A DNA stretch of 64,000 nucleotides. Source: UBA8914 sp034002905 (GTDB lineage Bacteria > Pseudomonadota > Alphaproteobacteria > UBA9219). The notes under the pieces are model-generated. The model did no database searches. It saw nothing but the letters and a program-made list of their open reading frames with translations, and had not been told where the DNA came from. The stretch is taken from the NCBI GenBank assembly GCA_034002905.1, contig JAVEZQ010000006.1, forward strand, positions 1 through 64,000, written 5' to 3'. Position numbers and translations under genes: made by a program. Of the stretch, positions 54,725 through 62,988 are shown one piece after another; the stretch's first letter is position 1, and each line of letters opens with the position of its first letter.

Positions 54725-56203
54725 ATGGTTACCTCTATTAATATTGCTCATGATTTGAGTCCCGTCCGCTTGAGCTATGTTGCGGCGCTCAGGGGCGTCT
54801 TGCCGCTTAAGCCGCTGGACGATTTTAGCTATGCTGTCATAGGTTCTTTTGATGTCGACGATTTGCTTTGTCTTGCCGCCAGTAATCCGCAAGGGGCTTT
54901 TTACGCTGTTGTCGAGGATTCTGTTCGCCGACAGGGCTTCGAAGCCTTTGCGCGCGAGCGCTTCTCCTCGAATGTCCGTTTTGTTGCGCAGGAATCCGAT
55001 CTTCCCAAAGACCTGACCTATCTTTGTGCCTGTACGACGCAGAATAAGCCAAGCGACCAAGAAGTGGCCTTTGACGTTGCCGCTGAACATTTGGCCCCTT
55101 CCGGCGTTTTTTGCTTTGGCTATCAGGCCTATGCCAATTCCGACGAAGCTTTGCGGTTCTTGATCGAGGAATATGCACCCGAACTTTCCGATGCGCAGGC
55201 CAAGGAGTTTTTGGGCGAGCTTAAGGATCTTGGCCCCCTTTATTTTGAAGAGCATCCGATTGCTAAGACCGCTTTGGAAAAAGCCATCGCGGCGCAAGAT
55301 CCTTCTTTATTTTTCTCGGCATGTTTGCCTGCTGACGGAACCAGCACGGTATCGGGAACCTTTGAGGTGATGAAAGGATTGTTGCCCCGTTCTTTTGCTT
55401 TTGCGGGCAGCGCTGATTTTGCTTCGAACTATCTCCAACTGTCCGCGCCGCCTTCGGCCTATGCGGCACTGGAGAAATGCAACGATCAATTGTTGTATGA
55501 ACCAATCAAGGATTTTGTGTTGGGGCGTTGCGTGCGTTATGACCTTTGGGTCAAGATGCCCGTGGAGCAATCAGGAGACCCTGCGGCATTGTTTGGCTAT
55601 TTCACCTTTGGCATCACGATGCCCCGCGAGAAGGTTCCGACAAGCTTTAAAACCAGAGAAGCGGACATCTCGTTTGTTTCCCCGCTGTTCATGCGTTTGA
55701 TTGACTTGATGTGTACGCTGCCCATGGGGATTGGTGATTTCCTTCAGCATCCAGCTGGACAGGGAATGAACCCCCAAGACGTCGTTGCCGCCATTCAGGT
55801 TCTTGTCGCCTGCGGGATTGCGCAGCCTATGCGCTCCCGTTATGAGGGGCGGATCGAAGCGGATATACAGCGTCCGTCATGGGCCAGTTCCTACAACAAA
55901 TTCCTGAACAAGGAAGGAGTCGCTAGCTCGACTGTTCGTTTGGCTTCGCCCATTATTGGTGGGGCCATTACGATTTCGGCCAAAGAGGCTCTTGTGCTTC
56001 AGGCAATCAATCAGGTGGGAATCCCGAATTCTGCCGGTATCTTGCAGCCTATGTTGCAGAATCTGGTTCGTACCAATCCGGGGCTTGCCGCACAGATTCT
56101 TCAAACCACGGAGCCGACAGACGAGGTGGTTCATAATCTTTTGACCAGCACGCTTTCAACAGAACTGCCCCATTGGTATGCCTATGGTCTTTTGGCTGCC
56201 TAA
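54725..56203 (+). CDS. Methyltransferase-regulatory-domain protein with degenerate SAM site (492 aa)
   Basis: The layout resembles proteins annotated as methyltransferase with regulatory domain: the start SPVRLSYVAALRGVLPL, a Rossmann-like region, then a regulatory/winged-helix domain (WVKM..., LMCTLPMGIGDFLQ, DVVAAIQVLVACGIAQPM). The expected SAM loop (ELGCGxG) reads VIGSFDVDDLL here, so SAM binding is doubtful. It follows flgL after 18 bases, so it is co-expressed with the hook genes. Related proteins sometimes modify flagellin. I infer an accessory, perhaps structural or regulatory, role in flagellum assembly. Confidence 0.55.
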   Translation: MVTSINIAHDLSPVRLSYVAALRGVLPLKPLDDFSYAVIGSFDVDDLLCLAASNPQGAFYAVVEDSVRRQGFEAFARERFSSNVRFVAQESDLPKDLTYLCACTTQNKPSDQEVAFDVAAEHLAPSGVFCFGYQAYANSDEALRFLIEEYAPELSDAQAKEFLGELKDLGPLYFEEHPIAKTALEKAIAAQDPSLFFSACLPADGTSTVSGTFEVMKGLLPRSFAFAGSADFASNYLQLSAPPSAYAALEKCNDQLLYEPIKDFVLGRCVRYDLWVKMPVEQSGDPAALFGYFTFGITMPREKVPTSFKTREADISFVSPLFMRLIDLMCTLPMGIGDFLQHPAGQGMNPQDVVAAIQVLVACGIAQPMRSRYEGRIEADIQRPSWASSYNKFLNKEGVASSTVRLASPIIGGAITISAKEALVLQAINQVGIPNSAGILQPMLQNLVRTNPGLAAQILQTTEPTDEVVHNLLTSTLSTELPHWYAYGLLAA

Positions 56204-56215
56204 GTAATTGCAAAG

Positions 56216-56240
56216 CAGGCAGGGACTTGTTTCCTGCCTC
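56216..56240 (+). terminator. Hairpin after the flagellar block
   Basis: AGGCAGG pairs with CCTGCCT around GACTTGTTT. The T-run is missing, so this is a weak or Rho-assisted terminator at best. Confidence 0.35.
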
Positions 56241-56261
56241 GCTTCGCGGCATGATGGGGTC

Positions 56262-56987
56262 ATGAAGCTTTCCGCCAACTCGACCTCGCGGCAAAGGCTG
56301 TATGCCGTCGGGGATATTCATGGCCGTATCGACTTGCTTTCTCGGCTTTTGGCCGAGATTGAGGCGGATGCGATGCGTCATGAGGGCCGGAAAAAGAAAC
56401 TCATTTTTCTTGGCGATTATGTTGATCGTGGCATCGACTCGCGTGCTGTTCTTGAGCGGTTGACGCAGGGCTTTGCGGCGGGGCTTGATCCTGTTTTTCT
56501 ACGTGGCAACCACGAAGATATGATGTTGACCTTTATGAAGGGACGCTTGGAGGTTGCCGATTTATGGTTGACGCATGGCGGTGTGCCGACCTTGGCAAGC
56601 TACGGCCTTCATGCCTTTGTTGGACATCCCGCAACACGAACGCCAGCGTTTGCTAAGGAGCTTGCTCAGAAAGTCCCGCCCCATCACCATGCTTTCTTGG
56701 AAAACACCATTTTCTCGGCGACCTTTGGCGATTATTATTTTGTGCATGCGGGCGTCAGGCCGGATGTGCCGCTTGATAAGCAGAAGCCGGATCAGCAGAT
56801 GTGGATTCGCGGCGAGTTTCTTTATTCGACCCACGATTTCGGCAAGATTGTCGTGCATGGCCACACGATTGTGGGGGAGCCAGAGGTCAGGCCCAATCGC
56901 ATCGATATTGATACGGGGGCCTACGCAACGGGACGTTTGACCTGTCTCGTTCTTGATGGTGCGACGCGGTCTTTCCTTTCAACGTGA
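56262..56987 (+). CDS. PPP-family metallophosphatase (241 aa)
   Basis: Serine/threonine-type phosphatase domain with metal motifs GDIHGR, GDYVDRG, RGNHED and HGH (IVVHGHTIVG). The length and layout match bacterial PrpA/ApaH-like phosphatases; it lacks a membrane segment. The ATG at 56262 (MKLSANS) is preferred, following GGGG; a longer start at 56208 lies inside the hairpin. It overlaps the comEC end by 9 bases. Substrate unknown; protein dephosphorylation or nucleotide polyphosphate hydrolysis are both possible. Confidence 0.8.
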   Translation: MKLSANSTSRQRLYAVGDIHGRIDLLSRLLAEIEADAMRHEGRKKKLIFLGDYVDRGIDSRAVLERLTQGFAAGLDPVFLRGNHEDMMLTFMKGRLEVADLWLTHGGVPTLASYGLHAFVGHPATRTPAFAKELAQKVPPHHHAFLENTIFSATFGDYYFVHAGVRPDVPLDKQKPDQQMWIRGEFLYSTHDFGKIVVHGHTIVGEPEVRPNRIDIDTGAYATGRLTCLVLDGATRSFLST

Positions 56988-59153
56988 CGTTGTCTCTTCT
57001 TCACTTTCTTTTTCGGCAGGCCCGATCATAAGCGACCATGGCCGTCTGGCCTCGGGCGTGCGGGCGTGCTCGATGATAAAGTTGTTTTTGTGAAAGGTAA
57101 TGGCGTAGCTGCCATTTTGTTGCCGCTCTTGTGCTGTGATGACTGTTGTTGACGAGGGACATTCGGCTACGGGAAGATAGGCGATAACGATAGTCGCCGC
57201 TGGACAAGCCACTTCTGAAGCTGGTGGAGCGGGCTCGTCTTTTTGTCCCTTTTTCTTGCGTTGCTTGGGTTCGGGCAGGGTAAAGGCGATGGAAGTTGTT
57301 CCCTTGTTAAAGGTGCAAACAGTCCCGCTGCAGGAAAGCTCTGTCCCGTAATCGGGCCATTTGTTGCCGATATAATATTCCGGTGTGGCATCCATCATGC
57401 GCTGTTGCCATTGAACGGTTGTAAAGTTTTCTTGCCGTGCGCCAAAGACGACCATAGTTTTGTTATCCAGCTGTACGGCCCACATCGGTTTTTCGGCGCT
57501 GAGCATGACAGAGGGGGCTGTTGAAAACAGAGGAAAAGCCAAACCCGCCAGAACAAGCAGGATTCCGATATAGCGCCTTGTCCCTTGCCACAGGCAAAGC
57601 CACAGACCGCCACCAACCATGAAAAACAGGGCCCATACCGGCATGGGGGGGAAGGGTATGCGTACCAGCGGCCAAGAGGAAACGGCGTGGGCAACAGCGA
57701 TGATGAATTTTACGCCTAACCCTGCGCCATGGATAAACAGACTGTCGAGGTTAAACGGCGCTGTGATGTAGGTAAGAAGAAGGCACGGCATCACCCAAAA
57801 GCTTGTCAGCGGAATAGCGATCATGTTGGCTAGAACGCCATAAAAGCTGAAGGTCTGGAAATGATACAGGGTAAACGGTGTCGTGGCGGCTGTAGCGATC
57901 AAGGAGGTGATCAGGATTTCTTTGAGGAAGATATAGGTTTTGCCGATTAGTGCCAGCGGCATACTGGAAAAAGCTGTAGAGGTTTCGGACTTTTTGCGAC
58001 CTTCGTAATAGGAGATCATGGCAATGACCGCCGCGAAGGACATCTGGAAACTGGGGCCAAGCGCTTCGCTGGGTGCTATAAGGAGAATGGCAATGGCAGC
58101 CAAAGCGACCACGCGCAAGCTCAGGGCCTGTCGGTCAAGAATAATGCCGAAAAAGACAATGCCGATCATCAGAGCCGAACGAACAGTTGGGGCATCGGCT
58201 CCGACGAGCAGCGTGTAAAGTGTTGTCGCAAGGATGGCCGCGCACGCGGCAATTTTCTTGATGGGGAGGCGCAAGGCAACCCATGGCAGCAGGGCGAAGA
58301 TAAAGCGCAAGGGGATATAGACTAGCAGCGCCATCATGCTGACATGCACGCCGGAAATTGATAAGAGATGTGAAAGTCCTGAGGCGCGCATAGCCTTCAT
58401 GGTGTCCTTGTCGATGGCCGATTGTGTGCCCGACAAAAGAGCGGCGGTCATATCCCGCTCTGCCCCTTGCAAAAGGGAATAGGTATCGAGGATCAACTTG
58501 CGACGCGCTTTTTCGAGGAGGATCATAAAGCCATCCCAGAAAAAGCGTGGCGGATACCGCGCTTCTTTAATCTCGGGCTGGACATAGGACAGACCCGTGG
58601 CTCCCAGACCTGTGAAATAGGCATGACGACGGAAATCATAACCGTTCGGCATAACGGCTTCACCCGGAGGCCATAAAGGCCCCCAGAGGTTCAGGCGTGT
58701 GCCAGCTTGGGGTAAATCAGGAAAGGGCGTGCGTACCTTCATGCGGACAAGGGATGGGCGATCTTTTTTCTCGACGCCTTTGATCCATGGGTTTTTGAGT
58801 GTCAAGCGGGCCCCGTCTGGTAAAGGTTCGGCGCGCATCAGTGTTCCGATCATGGAAACGGGCCCGATCTTTTGATCAAGCAGACGAGTGTCGAGCCGCA
58901 GGGTTTCGAGTTGTGCCGCGTTGAAGCCAAGCGTGAAGGTTAACAGGATGGTTAAGATCGTGCTTGCGATCCACAATCGTTCTGTCCGTTTTGCAAGAAG
59001 GGATATGAGGGCCAGAAGCGGGCTCGCAAGGAGCCAATAAGGGGAGGGCTCCTGCAAAAGCGCGTGATAGGCCAAAACGCCACACAAAAGGCCAACGGGT
59101 GTCCAAAGAAACCAACGCGTGCGTTCGCTGGAAAAGAAAAAGATCGGGTTCAC
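56979..59153 (-). CDS. comEC: ComEC/Rec2-family DNA uptake channel
   Basis: Inner-membrane channel for single-stranded DNA entry in transformation. The 724-aa product has an N-terminal helix pair, an OB-like DUF4131 region (GPVSMIGTLMRAEPLPDGARL) and a Competence domain (LSISGVHVSMMALLVYIP, ALMIGIVFFGII). The C-terminal 220 residues replace a canonical metallo-beta-lactamase domain: no HxHxDH motif is seen, which is common in alphaproteobacteria. The start is set at GTG 59153, with AAGG 6 bases upstream; TTG 59222 would overlap gltX. It diverges from gltX. Confidence 0.88.
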   Translation of the reverse strand: MNPIFFFSSERTRWFLWTPVGLLCGVLAYHALLQEPSPYWLLASPLLALISLLAKRTERLWIASTILTILLTFTLGFNAAQLETLRLDTRLLDQKIGPVSMIGTLMRAEPLPDGARLTLKNPWIKGVEKKDRPSLVRMKVRTPFPDLPQAGTRLNLWGPLWPPGEAVMPNGYDFRRHAYFTGLGATGLSYVQPEIKEARYPPRFFWDGFMILLEKARRKLILDTYSLLQGAERDMTAALLSGTQSAIDKDTMKAMRASGLSHLLSISGVHVSMMALLVYIPLRFIFALLPWVALRLPIKKIAACAAILATTLYTLLVGADAPTVRSALMIGIVFFGIILDRQALSLRVVALAAIAILLIAPSEALGPSFQMSFAAVIAMISYYEGRKKSETSTAFSSMPLALIGKTYIFLKEILITSLIATAATTPFTLYHFQTFSFYGVLANMIAIPLTSFWVMPCLLLTYITAPFNLDSLFIHGAGLGVKFIIAVAHAVSSWPLVRIPFPPMPVWALFFMVGGGLWLCLWQGTRRYIGILLVLAGLAFPLFSTAPSVMLSAEKPMWAVQLDNKTMVVFGARQENFTTVQWQQRMMDATPEYYIGNKWPDYGTELSCSGTVCTFNKGTTSIAFTLPEPKQRKKKGQKDEPAPPASEVACPAATIVIAYLPVAECPSSTTVITAQERQQNGSYAITFHKNNFIIEHARTPEARRPWSLMIGPAEKESEEETTSR

Positions 59154-59221
59154 AAAGCGCCTTAATCGCTGTAGGTTGAGCCGTTTTCTGTCTCTTAAAC
59201 ATCTTTTTGTGGTTATGTGCA

Positions 59222-60643
59222 ATGTCTGTGGTTGTTCGCTTTGCGCCGTCTCCGACGGGTTTTCTTCATATCGGCGGGGCCCGCACGGCCCTTTTTAACT
59301 GGCTTTATGCGCGCCATACGGGCGGCAAGTTCTATATGCGTGTCGAAGATACCGACCGCGAGCGCTCCACGCCTGAATCTGTGCAAACGATTTTGGACGG
59401 TATGCTGTGGCTAGGCATGGACTGGGACAACAAGGACACCGCCCAGAATAACGGAAAAAGCTATTATTCCCAGTACGAGATGCGCGCCCGCCATGTCGAG
59501 GTTGCCGAACAGATGATTGCAGCGGGCAAGGCCTATTATTGCTATGCCTCGCCTGAAGAGCTCGGGGCGATGCGTGAAGAGCAAAAAGCCAAAGGCCTGC
59601 CCATGCGTTATGACGGGCGCTGGCGCGACCGCCCGGCAAGTGATGCGCCGGCGGGGGTTAAGCCGGTCATTCGTTTGAAAGCGCCGCTTGAAGGCGAGAC
59701 GGTTGTTGATGATCTGGTCAAGGGAACGGTGACCGTTCAAAACAGCCAGTTGGATGATATGGTGCTTGTGCGGGGCGATGGCTCGCCAACCTATATGCTG
59801 GCCGTTGTGGTTGACGATCACGATATGGGTATTACGCACGTCATTCGCGGTGACGATCATTTCACCAATACATTCCGCCAGATCCAGATTTATCGGGCGA
59901 TGGGCTGGGATTTGCCGCGTTTTGCGCATTTGCCCATGATATTGGGGCCGGATGGGGCCAAGCTGTCCAAGCGTCACGGGGCGCCGGCCGTGTCGGACTA
60001 TCGTGATCGCGGGTATTTGCCGGAGGCGATCTGTAATTATCTGTTAAGGTTATGCTGGGCCCATGGGGACGATGAAATCATCCCGATGAAGCAGGCGATC
60101 GAATGGTTTGACTTTGACGGGGTCGGGCGTTCACCTGCCCGCTTTGACTTTGCCAAGCTCAACCATCTCAATGGACATTATATCGGCCAGACGCCGGATG
60201 ACGTGCTCGCTCGACTGGCCCAGCCTTTCGTTGAAAAGGTGATTGGTCGTGTCCTTTCGGACACGGATCTTGACCTGTTGACGCAGGCTTTACCGGACAT
60301 CAAGCCACGCGTTCAGCTTTTAACCGAGATTGCCGAGGCGGCCCAGTTCTATTTCCAGAGCCTAGCGCCTGATGAAAAGGCCCTCAAGATACTGAGTGCT
60401 GAGGCGAAAGGTCTTTTGGCCCAACTGGCTTCACGCATGGAGGTTCTTGCCTCTTTCTCCAAAGAAGAGGTCGAAGGGCTGTTCCGCAGCTTTGCCGAAG
60501 AGCAGGGAGTCAAGCTTGGCTCCGTTGCACAGCCGTTACGAGCCGCCCTTACAGGAAGAGGGGTTTCTCCACCCATTTTTGCCGCTGCGGCCCTTTTGGG
60601 CAAAGACGAGACCGTAAAAAGGGTCAGGAACGCGACCCGTTAA
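59222..60643 (+). CDS. gltX: Glutamyl-tRNA synthetase
   Basis: Charges tRNA-Glu (and possibly tRNA-Gln, as alphaproteobacteria often use GatCAB). The 473-aa class I synthetase starts VVVRFAPSPTGFLHIGGARTALFNWLYARH, with the HIGH variant HIGG, and has KLSKRHG for the KMSKS loop. The ATG at 59222 is chosen over TTG/ATG upstream; the ribosome-binding site is weak. Confidence 0.95.
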   Translation: MSVVVRFAPSPTGFLHIGGARTALFNWLYARHTGGKFYMRVEDTDRERSTPESVQTILDGMLWLGMDWDNKDTAQNNGKSYYSQYEMRARHVEVAEQMIAAGKAYYCYASPEELGAMREEQKAKGLPMRYDGRWRDRPASDAPAGVKPVIRLKAPLEGETVVDDLVKGTVTVQNSQLDDMVLVRGDGSPTYMLAVVVDDHDMGITHVIRGDDHFTNTFRQIQIYRAMGWDLPRFAHLPMILGPDGAKLSKRHGAPAVSDYRDRGYLPEAICNYLLRLCWAHGDDEIIPMKQAIEWFDFDGVGRSPARFDFAKLNHLNGHYIGQTPDDVLARLAQPFVEKVIGRVLSDTDLDLLTQALPDIKPRVQLLTEIAEAAQFYFQSLAPDEKALKILSAEAKGLLAQLASRMEVLASFSKEEVEGLFRSFAEEQGVKLGSVAQPLRAALTGRGVSPPIFAAAALLGKDETVKRVRNATR

Positions 60644-60670
60644 CACAAATTTGAGAGTTCATGCTGTATC

Positions 60671-60688
60671 CATGAAAATACTTTCATG
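60671..60688. repeat. Short palindrome upstream of the GcrA-like gene
   Basis: CATGAAA-ATAC-TTTCATG, a 7-bp inverted repeat, 70 bases before the GcrA-like start. It may be an operator, but a chance palindrome is possible. Confidence 0.35.
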
Positions 60689-60758
60689 CGTTGTCTTTTC
60701 TTGTTCCTCAGCGGGATAGGGGATAAAACGTGAAAGAATAACGTAAGGCAGGATTAGC

Positions 60759-61265
60759 GTGACAGACGAAAAGCAACTTCTTACGGATCAAGTGACGGAC
60801 ACGGACAAGGATGTCGCGCCGCGCGCACCAGTTGTTGTGACGGCGTCGTGGTCGGAACAAGACGAGCTTTTACGTGCGATGTGGCAGGATAAAAAAACAC
60901 CTGAAGAAATCGCCGCTGCTCTTGGCCGTTCGGTTGCTGCCATTATGACGCGTGCGGCGCGTTTGGGGTTGCCGCGCCGTATGGCGCCGGGCCGCAAACG
61001 TGGATACAAGCGTACGGAGTCTTCACGTAAATCACCTGTCATGATGGGAGCAGCGCGCGTTCGTGTTCGTGTTTCCACGGCAGATTATGTCGAAGATGAG
61101 GATATGCGGCCACGGCCTGAAGTTAAAATGCGCGTATGCCTTATGTGTTTAAACAAGTTTCAATCTTTGGGAGCCTTCAATCGCATTTGCCCGTCCTGCA
61201 AGGGGTCGGCGGAGTATGCCACGGGCAGCAGCACGCCGGACTTTACCTTTAAAGTTACGACATGA
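60759..61265 (+). CDS. GcrA-like helix-turn-helix protein with zinc ribbon (168 aa)
   Basis: Residues 30-75 (SWSEQDELLRAMWQDKKTPEEIAAALGRSVAA-type, ending ARLGLPRR) resemble the N-terminal DNA-binding helix-turn-helix of GcrA, the alphaproteobacterial cell-cycle factor. A basic linker (GRKRGYKR) follows. The C-terminus has CLMC (127-130) and CPSC (144-147), a zinc ribbon absent from GcrA itself. So it is a DNA- or RNA-polymerase-binding regulator related to GcrA rather than GcrA. Start is GTG with AGGA upstream. It lies 89 bases before dotI and may control that block; that is inference from position. Confidence 0.65.
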   Translation: MTDEKQLLTDQVTDTDKDVAPRAPVVVTASWSEQDELLRAMWQDKKTPEEIAAALGRSVAAIMTRAARLGLPRRMAPGRKRGYKRTESSRKSPVMMGAARVRVRVSTADYVEDEDMRPRPEVKMRVCLMCLNKFQSLGAFNRICPSCKGSAEYATGSSTPDFTFKVTT

Positions 61266-61293
61266 AGATAGCGGCTCTGAAGATAGCGGCTCT
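61264..61293 (+). repeat. 15-bp perfect tandem duplication
   Basis: GAAGATAGCGGCTCT occurs twice, head to tail, beginning within the stop codon of the GcrA-like gene. It forms part of a 20-codon reading frame (61262-61324) whose ATG overlaps that stop (ATGA). Confidence 0.85.
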
Positions 61294-61354
61294 TGAAGAA
61301 ATTGAGTTAGGAACTGCAGCCTGAAAAGCGGGTTGCAAAAAAGGAGATCCGGCA

Positions 61355-61987
61355 ATGGCACTTTCAGATGCAATTTCCACCGTTTTGTCGCGTAATGTGT
61401 TTTATCGGGACGGCTATCGCCTTTTGATGCGGATCAGCTTGATCCAAGGCATGGCGATTGTCTTGCTGATTGCGGCCGTTATCTCGATGATTCTGTCGAT
61501 GGACACGCGTTATGTGTATTTTGCCACAACGTCCGATGGCCGTATCATCAACATTGTGCCGCTCAATGAGCCCTTCCGTTCGCGTGGATTCGTTATCGCA
61601 TGGGCAGCAGGCAAGGCCCAAGAGGTCATGCGCTTTGGTTACAGCGATTTCCGTCAGCGGTTACAGTCTTCTTCTGTCAATTTCACACCTACGGGATGGG
61701 AAAGCTTTACAAAAGCGATGCGGGAAGCCCGTATCTTGGAGGCGATCGAGGCACGCAAACTCACGGTCAACATGCAGATCGAAGCGGCGCCTGAGGTTGA
61801 GAAGGCCTATGTTCATGACGGTGTTTATACATGGATCCTTCGTTTTCCTGTCACCATTACTTTTGATGGTACTGAAGCGCCCTCAGCCATCTCGGCCAAT
61901 CTTGTTCTACAGGTTGTTCGTGTTTCGACACTTCAAAATCCTGAAGGCATTAGTATTGAGCAGTGGATTGCTGTGACGGGGAGATAA
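61355..61987 (+). CDS. dotI: Type IVB secretion protein DotI/IcmL
   Basis: Inner-membrane protein of the Dot/Icm core. The 210-aa length equals Legionella DotI (212). A short cytosolic N-terminus with NVFYRDGYRLLMR, one helix (GMAIVLLIAAVISMILSM), then a periplasmic domain beginning YVYFATTSDGRIINIVPLNEP, with WAAGKAQEVMRFGYSDFRQRL and FTPTGWESFTKAM, all DotI/IcmL hallmarks. AAGGAGAT precedes the ATG. First gene of the second block. Confidence 0.9.
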   Translation: MALSDAISTVLSRNVFYRDGYRLLMRISLIQGMAIVLLIAAVISMILSMDTRYVYFATTSDGRIINIVPLNEPFRSRGFVIAWAAGKAQEVMRFGYSDFRQRLQSSSVNFTPTGWESFTKAMREARILEAIEARKLTVNMQIEAAPEVEKAYVHDGVYTWILRFPVTITFDGTEAPSAISANLVLQVVRVSTLQNPEGISIEQWIAVTGR

Positions 61988-61991
61988 CGGC

Positions 61992-62771
61992 ATGACGCCT
62001 TCTTCCAAACCACCTGTACCAAACAAGCAAACTGGGGATGTTGCTCATGTTTCTGGCAAATCGGCGCCGATAAAAAACGGTGAGCAGATAAAGATAAAAA
62101 CGTCGAAGGTGAAGGAAACAGCACATCGCGCTTTCTTTTTCTTTCGGGATGATCCGCCGCCACGATCGCAGCAAATTGACGAACATGACGCACACTTACA
62201 AATGGAGCGAATAGGTCGTTTGATCAACCGCCAATCGACAGTTATCGTCGGGTTGATTATCCTTGTGATCACATTGACGCCTTTATTGCATCCGATCCAA
62301 AATTACAAGGCACGCAATCCGGATGGGAAGATTACCGGTCTTGTTCCCCTTATGGAGCCGAACCAGACGGATCAGGCCATATTGTCGTGGGCGGCAACGA
62401 CGATTACCGAAGTCATGACTTTTGGGTTCGGTGATATTGATACGCGTGTTTTGTCCCAGAAAAGCCGGTTTACCGGTGAGGGGTGGGACAGCTTTTTAGA
62501 GGCGTTTCGCAAGGAAAGAACTCGTGAAGGCTTTAAATCCTCCCAGCTTGTTTTGACCACTGTCCCCACGGATGTTCCTGTTATAACCAAAAAGGGCTTG
62601 GATAAAGATGGGGATTATCAGTGGGTTGTTGAGATGCCTGTGATTATGACCCATACAACGAATGATCGGGTTTCTTCGGTTAGAAAAAGCATCATTCGCT
62701 TAACGATCGTCAAGGTTCCTCCTCGCCACAATGTCCGGGGGATTGGTATCAAACTGTGGTACCAGAAATAG
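61992..62771 (+). CDS. Second DotI/IcmL-family protein with long cytosolic N-terminus (259 aa)
   Basis: A paralogue of the preceding gene. Residues 1-75 are a polar Lys/Pro-rich cytosolic region, a helix follows (TVIVGLIILVITLTPLLH), then a DotI-like periplasmic domain: GKITGLVPLMEPNQT, ILSWAATTITEVMTFGFGDID, FTGEGWDSFLEAF, GIGIKLWYQ. In Legionella the DotI paralogue DotJ is short and lacks the periplasmic domain; this one keeps it. It starts 4 bases after the dotI stop, with no strong ribosome-binding site, so coupling is likely. Confidence 0.78.
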   Translation: MTPSSKPPVPNKQTGDVAHVSGKSAPIKNGEQIKIKTSKVKETAHRAFFFFRDDPPPRSQQIDEHDAHLQMERIGRLINRQSTVIVGLIILVITLTPLLHPIQNYKARNPDGKITGLVPLMEPNQTDQAILSWAATTITEVMTFGFGDIDTRVLSQKSRFTGEGWDSFLEAFRKERTREGFKSSQLVLTTVPTDVPVITKKGLDKDGDYQWVVEMPVIMTHTTNDRVSSVRKSIIRLTIVKVPPRHNVRGIGIKLWYQK

Positions 62772-62853
62772 GGTTTTGAATATGGGTTGTTTCTGAAGCA
62801 GGATCGCGGGGCATTATAACATGGTTAATGAAAATGATAGGAATATCATAATC

Positions 62854-62882
62854 TTGACGTTATCAAGCCTGTATGAAATATG
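62854..62882 (+). promoter_or_regulatory. Possible promoter upstream of dotH
   Basis: TTGACG at 62854 could be a -35; the -10 region at 62877 (AATATG) is poor. The 217-base gap after the second DotI gene suggests an own promoter, but this match is weak. Confidence 0.25.
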
Positions 62883-62988
62883 AAGAACTAGGTGGCGCAA
62901 CTTGTCTCATAAACTTAATGTTAAGATTGTTTTGGTGAAAGAGATGAGGATTATCTGGTGTCCGTGTAAACTGATTCGGGGATGTCGT

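Noticed and set aside
54146..55297. Minus-strand 383-aa frame
   Set aside because: It is antisense to flgL and the methyltransferase-like gene, both of which have clear family features and ribosome-binding sites.
60759..61265. True GcrA
   Set aside because: The C-terminal zinc ribbon and the missing GcrA C-terminal Cys/Trp motif argue for a related but different protein.
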